Origin: CAYUEN01 sp964443745
Lineage (GTDB): Bacteria; Campylobacterota; Campylobacteria; Campylobacterales; QNZT01
Assembly (NCBI GenBank): GCA_964443745.1
Contig: CAYUEN010000019.1
Coordinates: forward strand, 1 to 39,211
Reading direction: 5' to 3'
Length of the DNA stretch: 39,211 nucleotides
Shown here piece after piece: positions 8,160 through 16,035 of the stretch. The translations under genes and the position numbers were made by a program. The notes below the pieces were generated by a model. That model saw nothing but the letters and a program-made list of their open reading frames with translations. It was not told where the DNA came from and ran no database searches. Numbering within the stretch: position 1 is the stretch's first letter; the number at the start of each line of letters is the position of its first letter.

Positions 8160-9920
8160 ATGCATCAGGATCAGAACAACAAATTCAAAATCGCTTTTAT
8201 CTTCTTTCTCATCTTTCTTTCGTTTCTGGTACTGATCGGCGATTTCATCTTTCGTCAAAACAACGATATACGACTTCCGAAATTGAAAATCAGCGAAACG
8301 GACCGCGCTCTCAGGGGGAAGATCCTCTCCAAAAACCGCTTTACGATCGGTGCGAGCAAAAAGCTCTACAAAGCGGTCGTCGACACGCGAAATATCGATC
8401 CGGACAAAGAAGAGCTCTTCATCGAACTCTTCTCCGCCTACTCCAATATCCCCAAAAAGAGGCTCAGACGGAAAATCCGCTCCCATTTCGGATTCGTCAC
8501 GCTCAGCTACAAACTCGATTCTCTCTCCGCACGGTACGCCAAACAGTTGATACCCAAACTCTTTCGTCTAGGTATTCTCAGACGCTACCGCGACCCCAAT
8601 ACGGGTGATTCGTTTTTGCATAGTCTCAATATCGTCGAAAGCGGCGAATACCGCATCTATCCCCGCAAGGATACCCTCACGCCGATCATCGGATTCGTAC
8701 GCAAGCGGGAAGTCGACGGCTATACGACCGTCTATGGAGTCTACGGACTGGAGAAGTATTACGACGACCGTCTAAGCGGTATCCAGAGTACCGAAATTGT
8801 CGGCAGACGCGATATTCGAAACCATATCATCTTCGACAAAAGAAGCGAAGTCAAAAACCGCATCGATGGCTACAACGTCCGCACCTCCATCGATCTCAAA
8901 CTCCAAAGAGCGATCGAGAAGATACTGGACGAGGAGCGTGAACGTACCGGCGCGAAGGAGATTATCGCCGCCGTGATGGAAAGCAAAACGGGTAATATTC
9001 TCTCTATCGCCAGTTCGCGGCGTTTCGACCCCGGACATATCACGGACAACGAAAGCATCAACATCTCCGCCATCCGCTATCTATTCGAGCCCGGCTCCGT
9101 GCTCAAACCGATCACCTTCGCTCTCCTGTTGGAGTTGAAAAAAGTGAAGCCCGACGAACTGGTCAAAACTTTCAACGGTCGCTTTCAACTCGGCAGAAAG
9201 GTGATTACCGACGAGCACAGCTATCCCTATCTTTCCGCAGAAGATGTGATCGTCCACTCCAGCAATATCGGAATCGCCCAACTCGCCCAGCGACTGGATC
9301 AGGTCGATTTTTTCCAGGGACTCAGAGATTTCGGTTTTTCCAAAAAGAGCGGCATAGATCTGCCTTACGAACTACCGGGCGACATCCCCAACATCTACCG
9401 TTTCAAAAATTCGATTTTCAAAGCGACCGCCGCCTACGGATACGGAATGCGCGTCAACTTTTTCCAACTGTTGAGTGCTTACAATATATTCAATAACGAC
9501 GGCCGTCTTATGCGTCCTACGATCGGCTACGAACTCGAATCCACCAACGGATATCGCCAACGCCTCTTCTACAAAAATCCAAAGCGCGTCCTCCCCGAAA
9601 ACGTCGCCCGTACGATGCGGCGCATTCTGATCAAAACGGTCGAAGAGGGGACCGGAAAGGCGACCATCACGCCGGGACTGGAGATAGGCGGCAAAACCGG
9701 AACGGCACAGATCGCTCTCAAAGGCCGATACCGGGACCTCTACAACAGCTCGTTTTTTGGATTCGCCAACGATACAAAACATCGCTACACCATCGGCGTG
9801 ACGGTCATAGAACCCGACCCGGAAGGATATATCCATTTCGCTTCACAAAGTGCGGTACCCGTTTTCAAGAAGATCGTGGACGAAATGGTACGGCAGAGGT
9901 TGTTGAATCCGCAGGAGTAG
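8160..9920 (+). CDS. ftsI: FtsI / penicillin-binding protein 3, division transpeptidase
   Basis: A 586-residue class B PBP: one N-terminal membrane helix (about 10-30), a periplasmic pedestal domain, then the transpeptidase domain. Catalytic motifs are SVLK (Ser313-Lys316), SSN (367-369) and KTGT (512-515). It cross-links septal peptidoglycan made by FtsW. The C-terminus lacks a PASTA domain. No other start codon lies near the N-terminus, so ATG 8160 is chosen even though it lacks a ribosome site. A PBP next to fliE is also, as I recall, the Campylobacter arrangement. Confidence 0.95.
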   Translation: MHQDQNNKFKIAFIFFLIFLSFLVLIGDFIFRQNNDIRLPKLKISETDRALRGKILSKNRFTIGASKKLYKAVVDTRNIDPDKEELFIELFSAYSNIPKKRLRRKIRSHFGFVTLSYKLDSLSARYAKQLIPKLFRLGILRRYRDPNTGDSFLHSLNIVESGEYRIYPRKDTLTPIIGFVRKREVDGYTTVYGVYGLEKYYDDRLSGIQSTEIVGRRDIRNHIIFDKRSEVKNRIDGYNVRTSIDLKLQRAIEKILDEERERTGAKEIIAAVMESKTGNILSIASSRRFDPGHITDNESINISAIRYLFEPGSVLKPITFALLLELKKVKPDELVKTFNGRFQLGRKVITDEHSYPYLSAEDVIVHSSNIGIAQLAQRLDQVDFFQGLRDFGFSKKSGIDLPYELPGDIPNIYRFKNSIFKATAAYGYGMRVNFFQLLSAYNIFNNDGRLMRPTIGYELESTNGYRQRLFYKNPKRVLPENVARTMRRILIKTVEEGTGKATITPGLEIGGKTGTAQIALKGRYRDLYNSSFFGFANDTKHRYTIGVTVIEPDPEGYIHFASQSAVPVFKKIVDEMVRQRLLNPQE

Positions 9921-9947
9921 TCACATCCCGTGACGGAAGTGAACGAA

Positions 9948-10040
9948 AGCACTCGGTGGGCCCACCAGGATTCGAACCTGGGACCAACCGGTTATGAGCC
10001 GGTTGCTCTGACCAACTGAGCTATGGGCCCACCGAATGCT
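9948..10040. repeat. Inverted repeat extending the tRNA acceptor helix into leader and trailer
   Basis: Positions 9948-9964 and 10024-10040 form a 17-base inverted repeat with one mismatch (a G-U pair in RNA). Seven pairs are the tRNA acceptor stem. The other ten join the 10 bases before the mature 5' end to the discriminator base and the nine bases after it. Confidence 0.85.
9957..10030 (-). tRNA. tRNA with CAT anticodon, probably tRNA-Ile2 (lysidine type)
   Basis: A 74-base cloverleaf on the minus strand. The acceptor is GGGCCCA/TGGGCCC, the D arm contains AGCTCAGTTGGTCAGAGC, the anticodon stem is ACCGG/CCGGT with loop CTCATAA, and the T arm is CCAGG-TTCGAAT-CCTGG. The discriminator is A. 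The genome continues CCG, so CCA is not encoded. The anticodon stem lacks the three G-C pairs of initiator tRNA and position 1 is paired. C4-G69 and C5-G68 are determinants of the tRNA-Ile2 substrate of TilS, so Ile2 is favoured over elongator Met. It lies 50 bases downstream of rodA on the same strand. A TAAAAT about 22-40 bases upstream, near the rodA stop, could be its own promoter. Confidence 0.9.
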
Positions 10041-10080
10041 CCACTACAAATTTGAGGCGATTATTTTACTCCCGGGACGC

Positions 10081-11193
10081 TTAAAAGCCACTGTATCGTA
10101 TCGAATCGTACAGCCTGTCATGGCGAAAGCTGACCAGATTCTCGAAAATCCCAAGCAGCATCATAAAAGTCAGAAAGCTGCTTCCTCCATAGCTGAAAAG
10201 CGGCAGCGGCAACCCTACCACCGGAGCCAGTCCGATCGTCATCGCGATATTGACGCCGCTGTAGAGGAAGAAAAGAAACGCCAGCGCCGCGGCGACAACC
10301 TGTGCGAAATAATCCCCCTTCAGATAGAGAAACATCATGATCAGATGCAGAATGATCAATCCGTAAAGAGCGATCAGCAACACCGCCCCCACAAAACCGA
10401 AACGCTCCATGAAGAAGGAGAAGATAAAATCGCTGACCGCGATCGGCAGAAACTTCAGATGCGTCTGGGTCGCCCCCTCTTTGGGCTGTCCCGTCACGCC
10501 ACCCGATCCGATCGCGATGATCGATTGTTGTACATGATAACTCGGTTTTTCCGCCAAAAACTCCTTGATGCGCCGTTTTTGATACCCATGCAGATTGCCG
10601 TAGATCAAAGGGGCCATCAACAAAATCACCGCAGCGATGCTCAGCCAAATCCGCATCCGCACACCAATAAGAAACAGTATGCCAAATCCAACGAAAAGTA
10701 GCACCAGTGCACTCCCCAGATCGGGCTCTTTCAAAATCAATATGAAAGGAAGCAACGTATAGAAACTCAATTTGAAAAACGGTTTCCATCCGTAACCTCT
10801 CTCGTCCGCCGGAGGCTGTTTTTGTATCTGATAGGCCAACATCATCACCAAAGCGGGCTTCATGATCTCCGAAGGCTGCATCGTAAATCCCGCGATCGGC
10901 ACCTCCAACCATCTGGTCGCCCCCAGCTTCGTCACACCGAAAAAATTGACACTTACCAGCAGTAGAATATTGAGCCAGTAGACAACCGGAATCAACCAGG
11001 AAAGCCGACGCAGGGGCAGGAGAAAAAAGAGGAGAAAAATCAACACCCCTATGGTAAAATAGATCACCTGCTTCTGCGCCAGTGCCGGATGGAGTTCGTT
11101 CACCAGAAAATAGGAAACCCCTATCAACGGCAGCAGCAACAGCGGCAGAATATAGTCGAAATGGGTCAATATGCGTCTGTCGATCTGCAGCAC
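10081..11193 (-). CDS. rodA: RodA, elongasome peptidoglycan glycosyltransferase (SEDS family)
   Basis: A 370-residue polytopic membrane protein that polymerises side-wall peptidoglycan with PBP2 and MreBCD. The first-loop motif GATRWLEVPIAGFTMQPSE, KEPDLGSALV in mid-protein, and the C-terminal APVVGLPLPLFSYGGSS signature mark RodA rather than FtsW. The start is GTG 11193 (MLQIDRRIL) with a purine-rich but not ideal ribosome site. It is divergent from rluD across only 31 bases; its likely promoter sits inside the first codons of rluD. The tRNA gene follows downstream. Confidence 0.95.
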   Translation of the reverse strand: MLQIDRRILTHFDYILPLLLLPLIGVSYFLVNELHPALAQKQVIYFTIGVLIFLLFFLLPLRRLSWLIPVVYWLNILLLVSVNFFGVTKLGATRWLEVPIAGFTMQPSEIMKPALVMMLAYQIQKQPPADERGYGWKPFFKLSFYTLLPFILILKEPDLGSALVLLFVGFGILFLIGVRMRIWLSIAAVILLMAPLIYGNLHGYQKRRIKEFLAEKPSYHVQQSIIAIGSGGVTGQPKEGATQTHLKFLPIAVSDFIFSFFMERFGFVGAVLLIALYGLIILHLIMMFLYLKGDYFAQVVAAALAFLFFLYSGVNIAMTIGLAPVVGLPLPLFSYGGSSFLTFMMLLGIFENLVSFRHDRLYDSIRYSGF

Positions 11194-11224
11194 TCTTTTT
11201 TTCGCCTTCTAGGAAATCGTTTCG

Positions 11225-12190
11225 ATGAAGATTATAGCACAAAAGCCGATGCGTCTGGACAGATATCTTCAACAAACGCTCCAACAACCCCGCAACCAGG
11301 TCGAACAGTTGATCAAGCAGCAAGGGGTAAAGATCGACGGAAAAGCCGTCCATAAATGTGGATTTCGACTCAAAGGGGGCGAAGAGATCCATCTTACATT
11401 CGCCCCAAAAGAGCGCCGTCCGGCCGAAAAAATCGATTTTGACGTGGAAATCCTCTATGAAGACGAGGATTTGATGATTATCGACAAACCCTCCGGCCTC
11501 ACCGTCCACCCCGCACCCAGCGTCAAAGAGCCGACATTGGTGGACTGGCTCAGATACAAAGGAGTCTCGCTCTCGACTCTCAGCGGCGAAGAGCGTCATG
11601 GAATCGTACACCGTATCGACAAGGAAACCAGCGGGGCACTCGTCGTCGCAAAAACAAACCGCGCTCATCTTGCACTCTCCAGACAACTCGAAAACAAGAC
11701 AATGGGGCGTTATTATCTCGCACTCATCGACCAGCCGCTCAAAGAGAGCGGCTTCGTCGAAAAAAAGATCACCCGAAATCCGCGCAACCGAATCAAGATG
11801 ATGGCCGCCGACACGGGAAGGGAAGCCAAAAGCGCCTTTTTGAAAATCGCCGCCTCTCCGACAAAAAGATGGGAACTGATCGCGGCGAAACTCTTTACGG
11901 GACGCACCCATCAGATCCGTGTGCATCTAGCTTCCATAGGCAGACATATTCTGGCCGATACGACATACGGCTTTAAGAGTAAAAAAGATAAAATCAATCG
12001 AATTATGCTGCACGCATATATCATATATTTTATTCATCCCACGACAGGCGAAAAGATTGTAAAGCAGGCTCCGATTCCAGAAGATTTCAGGAGGCTCCTT
12101 GCGTCGGCTTTCGTGAAGGAGGAGATCGATGAAAAAATTGTACCCGATACTCTTGTTGACGCTTTCGATACTCTTTGTAAGCGGATGTAG
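11225..12190 (+). CDS. rluD: RluA/RluD-family 23S rRNA pseudouridine synthase
   Basis: A 321-residue protein with an N-terminal S4 RNA-binding domain (about 9-55) and a pseudouridine synthase domain. The catalytic motif HRIDKETSG places the nucleophile Asp132. GRTHQIRVHLASIGRHI is the second conserved block. The family modifies U1911/1915/1917 of 23S rRNA (RluD) or related sites; the exact target is inferred. AGGAAA 8-12 bases upstream supports ATG 11225. The C-terminal 62 bases overlap the next gene in another frame. It begins the division-gene run shared with Helicobacter. Confidence 0.9.
   Translation: MKIIAQKPMRLDRYLQQTLQQPRNQVEQLIKQQGVKIDGKAVHKCGFRLKGGEEIHLTFAPKERRPAEKIDFDVEILYEDEDLMIIDKPSGLTVHPAPSVKEPTLVDWLRYKGVSLSTLSGEERHGIVHRIDKETSGALVVAKTNRAHLALSRQLENKTMGRYYLALIDQPLKESGFVEKKITRNPRNRIKMMAADTGREAKSAFLKIAASPTKRWELIAAKLFTGRTHQIRVHLASIGRHILADTTYGFKSKKDKINRIMLHAYIIYFIHPTTGEKIVKQAPIPEDFRRLLASAFVKEEIDEKIVPDTLVDAFDTLCKRM
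11231..11239 (-). promoter_or_regulatory. Extended -10 promoter of rodA
   Basis: On the minus strand TGCTATAAT matches the extended -10 TGnTATAAT perfectly. Transcription would start near 11224, about 31 bases before the GTG of rodA. The element overlaps codons 3-5 of rluD. No clear -35 is visible. Confidence 0.6.
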
Positions 12191-13397
12191 CACCCGAAGC
12201 ATAGGTCTTAAAGGTTTCGGCCTTCCCGCTTTCGGACAACTCAAACTCGACCGCTCTCTCCCCTCTCCCACGGGCCTGAAAGCGGTTTCGAGCATGACGC
12301 AGGTGGCATTGGAATGGAAACCGATCAAAAGCAGGGAAATCGCTGGATTTCGCATTTTCAGAAGTGACGAGAAGGGGCACTTCAAACTGATCGAAACGAT
12401 CAACGACCCCTACGCCACCCACTTTACGGATACCGGCCTCAAACCCAACAGACGCTATATGTACAGAATCTCCGCATTTACCGACGACGGGCGTGTCTCT
12501 CCCGCCGCGGCGATCACCGCACCACCGACCAAACAACGCCTCCAGGCCGTACCCTACTTCACCGCGATTTCGGGACTTCCCGGCAGAATCAAACTGATCT
12601 GGCGTTTCCATCCCGATCCCAAGGTCACCTCCTACATCGTCGCCCGCAGCGACCGCCCCGACGGTACGTTCAATATCGTGGGGACAATCAAGAACAGACT
12701 CTCGGTCGAATATATCGACAAAGATGTGCGTCCGGGCAAACGCTACTACTACAAACTCTTCGGCAAGACGTTCGATGGGGTCTATACGATGCCGACTCCT
12801 ATCGTGGATGCCGCCTCCAAGCCGCTTCCACCGATGATCACCGGCGTGAAAGCGACGACCAACCTGCCCAAACGGATAGAGATCATCTGGAAGGAGAGCA
12901 CCGATCCTGATTTTGACTACTATCAGGTCTACTCCAGCCCTTTCGCCGACGGCATCTACACCCTTCTGGCCAAAACGAGGGCCAACCACTACATCGACGC
13001 GATCAAGGAAGATGGCTACAAACGCTACTACAAAGTCACGCAGGTGGACAAAGCGGGTCTGGAATCCCCCAAACAGCCCAAGCCCACGATCGGTATGACG
13101 CTGGGAGGAGTCCGCCCTCCCGTTATCGATTCGGCCCTGATCAAAAACAACGCCGTACTTTTGAGGTGGCATGCGACCGATCCCCGTACGAAAAAATTCA
13201 TTCTCGTCAAAAAGTTCTGGGACAGGTGGCGTATCAAGAAATTGAAGATCACCGATTACAAAGGTACGACATACACCGACAAAAAGATCCGGCCCAATGT
13301 AACTTATACCTACTATGTGCGTGCAGTGGATGAAAACGGTATTGTCTCTGCCCCTTCGAGAGAGGTGACCGTTTCGCTCACGGCATCAGAAAAGTAA
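12129..13397 (+). CDS. Lipoprotein with four fibronectin type III domains
   Basis: A 422-residue protein. The N-terminus is a lipoprotein signal with lipobox VSGC (Cys20). Four FN3-like repeats follow at about residues 45-135, 137-230, 232-325 and 327-420; each has the W/Y core pattern and a terminal Y-x-Y/V-x-A strand such as RYMYRISAF and TYTYYVRAV. FN3 domains usually mediate protein or carbohydrate binding, so an envelope adaptor is likely. Helicobacter and Campylobacter keep this gene between rluD and trmB-ftsEX, but I know of no assigned function. The start lies 62 bases inside rluD and is supported by GAAGGAGGAG just upstream. Confidence 0.88.
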   Translation: MKKLYPILLLTLSILFVSGCSTRSIGLKGFGLPAFGQLKLDRSLPSPTGLKAVSSMTQVALEWKPIKSREIAGFRIFRSDEKGHFKLIETINDPYATHFTDTGLKPNRRYMYRISAFTDDGRVSPAAAITAPPTKQRLQAVPYFTAISGLPGRIKLIWRFHPDPKVTSYIVARSDRPDGTFNIVGTIKNRLSVEYIDKDVRPGKRYYYKLFGKTFDGVYTMPTPIVDAASKPLPPMITGVKATTNLPKRIEIIWKESTDPDFDYYQVYSSPFADGIYTLLAKTRANHYIDAIKEDGYKRYYKVTQVDKAGLESPKQPKPTIGMTLGGVRPPVIDSALIKNNAVLLRWHATDPRTKKFILVKKFWDRWRIKKLKITDYKGTTYTDKKIRPNVTYTYYVRAVDENGIVSAPSREVTVSLTASEK

Positions 13398-13399
13398 CC

Positions 13400-14590
13400 A
13401 TGCCCAATATCCAAACCGCGGAGCTGACGCTACGCCCTCTTCCTCTGACTTACGAGGGAGTCACTTTCGAAGCGATCGCGAAAGGAAACCGTGCAGAAGA
13501 GTCCCTTCTGCTCACCAAAGCGGAGGGAAGACGGTTTTTGCTTACGATCGTCCGACGAGAGAAGGATGTACTGATCAAATCGGACAAACTCACACGCCCC
13601 GCTCCGGTCACGATCGTCCAGAAGGCTCTTAATGCGTTCGCCAGAGCACACGCACTGGATCTCACCTTTTCCAATATCGAAAGCGCAAGATCCAGACACC
13701 ATTTCAAAACAAGCAACCGTTACCTCAAAAATATCGGCTGGTTCGCCACGGAGTTTCGGACGGAAAAAGAGATCTGGGTCGAAGTGGGATTCGGCAGCGG
13801 CCGGCATCTGCTCCACCAGGCCAGAACCCACCCTGAAATCCAATTTATCGGTATAGAAATCCACAAACCTTCGATCGAACAACTGATCAAACAGTGCAAA
13901 ATCCAAAAAATCGAAAATGTACTGATAGCCGATTTCGATGCGAGACTCTTTCTGGAGCTTCTTCCCTCGAACAGTGTCGGCAGACTGTTCGTCCACTTTC
14001 CCGTTCCATGGGACAAAAAACCCCACAGACGTGTCATCTCTCACCCTTTCGTGGACGAAGCACTCCGGGTCCTCAAGCCCAAAGGAACCCTGGAGCTTCG
14101 TACCGACAGCGACAACTATTTCCGTTATGCTTTCGAAACTTTTATGCAGTTGCAGCGAAACGATCTACTCATCAGAAAAAACGCACAGATAGAGGTCAGC
14201 AGCAAGTACGAAGACCGCTGGAAACGGATGGAGAAGAATATCTACGACCTCACCCTCGTCTCACACACCCTTTCAAAGCCCAGAAAACCACTCGATACAC
14301 TTCGATTCGATCGTTTTATCCCATTTTCGGAAGTTAACAGACGATTCAAAAACCAAACGTTTCGGGGAGAGGACTACTTCGTCCATTTCGAAGAGAGTTA
14401 TCCTATCAGTGACGAAGAGGGGCTCATCAGGCTCTCTTTCGGGGCTTATGAAAAGAGTGAACACAAGTATCTTTTATTTAAAGATAATAGGATACAATAT
14501 TTTCCAAACGATACGATCTCCGTCCGACAAAATTTCAAAGCACATCAGAAAATAGAAGAGTTTTTATATGTCCAACATCGTCAAAGCTGA
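13400..14590 (+). CDS. trmB: tRNA (guanine-N7-)-methyltransferase, long form
   Basis: A 396-residue enzyme that makes m7G46 in the tRNA variable loop using AdoMet. The methyltransferase domain starts near residue 105, with the AdoMet loop EVGFGSG (128-134) and the substrate motif HFPVPWDKKPHRR (199-211), then RTDSDNYF (234-241). Most bacterial TrmB proteins are 210-240 residues. Here about 100 N-terminal and 100 C-terminal residues are extra, which is usual for Campylobacterota; what they do is not known to me. It starts 2 bases after the FN3 gene stop and overlaps ftsE by 23 bases. Confidence 0.92.
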   Translation: MPNIQTAELTLRPLPLTYEGVTFEAIAKGNRAEESLLLTKAEGRRFLLTIVRREKDVLIKSDKLTRPAPVTIVQKALNAFARAHALDLTFSNIESARSRHHFKTSNRYLKNIGWFATEFRTEKEIWVEVGFGSGRHLLHQARTHPEIQFIGIEIHKPSIEQLIKQCKIQKIENVLIADFDARLFLELLPSNSVGRLFVHFPVPWDKKPHRRVISHPFVDEALRVLKPKGTLELRTDSDNYFRYAFETFMQLQRNDLLIRKNAQIEVSSKYEDRWKRMEKNIYDLTLVSHTLSKPRKPLDTLRFDRFIPFSEVNRRFKNQTFRGEDYFVHFEESYPISDEEGLIRLSFGAYEKSEHKYLLFKDNRIQYFPNDTISVRQNFKAHQKIEEFLYVQHRQS

Positions 14591-15239
14591 CAGACTGGTT
14601 CTGGCCTACAACAAGGAAGAGTCCGTCATCAAAAACTGTACCATAGCGATTCGCCAGAAAGATTTCATTTTCATCACCGGAAAGAGCGGAAGCGGAAAAT
14701 CGACTTTTCTCAAATCTCTCTATGGAGAGCTCCCTCTCTCCGGCGGTTCTCTCGAAGTATGCGGCATCGACCTCGACCGCATCTCCACCAAAAAGCTCAA
14801 TCTGCTCCGAAAACATATCGGCGTGATTTTTCAAGACTACAAACTGATCGACGAATGGAACGTCGAAAAGAATGTCATGCTTCCTCTCATGATCGCCGGC
14901 TACTCCAAAAATGTCTGCAAAATGCAGGCACACAAGCTACTCAAACATGTCAAGCTTTCGCACAAGGCGGAGAAATACCCTCCTGAGCTCAGCGGCGGCG
15001 AACAACAGCGTGTCGCGATGGCGAGAGCGCTCGCACACAATCCGCTGTTGATCGTCGCGGACGAACCGACGGGAAATCTGGATGATTACTCCTCGGAGGT
15101 GATCTGGAACCTGCTCAAAAGTGTCCGTCAGCATATCGGTAGCACGATCGTCGTCGCCACCCACCGTATCCCACAGACGCTCGGAATCGACTACAAACAC
15201 TACTTTCTGGACGAGGGGGTGATGCATGACGTCTCTTAA
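14568..15239 (+). CDS. ftsE: FtsE, ATPase of the division FtsEX complex
   Basis: A 223-residue ABC ATPase. Walker A is GKSGSGKS (38-45), the Q-loop is IFQD (87-90), the signature is LSGGEQQ (141-147) and Walker B is LLIVADEP (160-167). FtsEX does not transport; ATP hydrolysis drives conformational change that activates periplasmic peptidoglycan hydrolases through an EnvC-type partner. The gene overlaps trmB by 23 bases and ftsX by 14 bases, so the three are tightly coupled. All catalytic residues look intact. Confidence 0.96.
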   Translation: MSNIVKADRLVLAYNKEESVIKNCTIAIRQKDFIFITGKSGSGKSTFLKSLYGELPLSGGSLEVCGIDLDRISTKKLNLLRKHIGVIFQDYKLIDEWNVEKNVMLPLMIAGYSKNVCKMQAHKLLKHVKLSHKAEKYPPELSGGEQQRVAMARALAHNPLLIVADEPTGNLDDYSSEVIWNLLKSVRQHIGSTIVVATHRIPQTLGIDYKHYFLDEGVMHDVS

Positions 15240-16035
15240 AAACCACATCTCCTTTATCATTCCGCTTTTCATTCTTCTTTTCAGTATCCAATTCGCCGTA
15301 ATGCTCGATCGCGGCGTCAAAGACTACGAAGCGAAACTCACGGGTGAGTACAGTATCGTCGCCGTCAGCGACAAGGCACTCGACACCAAACAGATCCACC
15401 AAAAGATCCCTCTCATCAGCAGCGTCGTCGAAATCCCAAAAGAGCGCTATCTATCTCGTCTGAAAAACGAAATTCCCAAAGCCGATCTGGTCTATCTCAA
15501 ATCGACCCTTCCACACTTCTACTCCATCAAACTCAAAACACTACCGGAAAGTGCGAAACTCGCCCGAATCACCGAACAACTCAAACAGATTCCCGGTATC
15601 TCGCGTGTGGAGACCTTCAAAAAAACTTTCAACAAATTTCATCAGTTTCTCCGCCTCGCCAAAACGATCTCCATCCTCTTTACCCTTTTCATTTTCGTCA
15701 TCAGTCTTCTGCTGATTCTCAAACAGATGGAAATCTGGACACTCGAACATAAACGCAGAATGTATATTATGGGGCTTTTCGGCGCCCCTTTTTGGATGAA
15801 AAGCGCCTCATTGTACAAATCGGTCGTCATCGACGCCCTGATCGCCGCACTGCTTGTCGGAACGCTTTTTCTCTACCTTCCTTCACTCGCCAATCTGCAG
15901 GAAATCTATCGTGATCTGGGTATCGATCTGCGTACCTTCCATTTTCTTCCGGACACTTTCAAACTCATCCTCATCAGCCTGATCATCTCTCTCCTCTCGG
16001 TGACGGTGATCATCATGAGGCGCCAGGAATCATGA
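15226..16035 (+). CDS. ftsX: FtsX, membrane subunit of the FtsEX complex
   Basis: A 269-residue protein with one N-terminal helix (about 8-26), a periplasmic loop of about 120 residues, then three C-terminal helices (about 147-168, 193-212 and 240-262). This is the FtsX/MacB-type topology. The periplasmic loop is where FtsX binds its hydrolase regulator. The start is within the end of ftsE and the stop overlaps the next gene as ATGA. The adjacent EnvC-like gene is its natural partner. Confidence 0.93.
   Translation: MTSLKNHISFIIPLFILLFSIQFAVMLDRGVKDYEAKLTGEYSIVAVSDKALDTKQIHQKIPLISSVVEIPKERYLSRLKNEIPKADLVYLKSTLPHFYSIKLKTLPESAKLARITEQLKQIPGISRVETFKKTFNKFHQFLRLAKTISILFTLFIFVISLLLILKQMEIWTLEHKRRMYIMGLFGAPFWMKSASLYKSVVIDALIAALLVGTLFLYLPSLANLQEIYRDLGIDLRTFHFLPDTFKLILISLIISLLSVTVIIMRRQES

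Noticed and set aside
10118..11926. 602-codon minus-strand open frame spanning rodA and rluD.
   Set aside because: It runs out of frame through rodA and antisense to rluD, both clearly real; no domain is visible.
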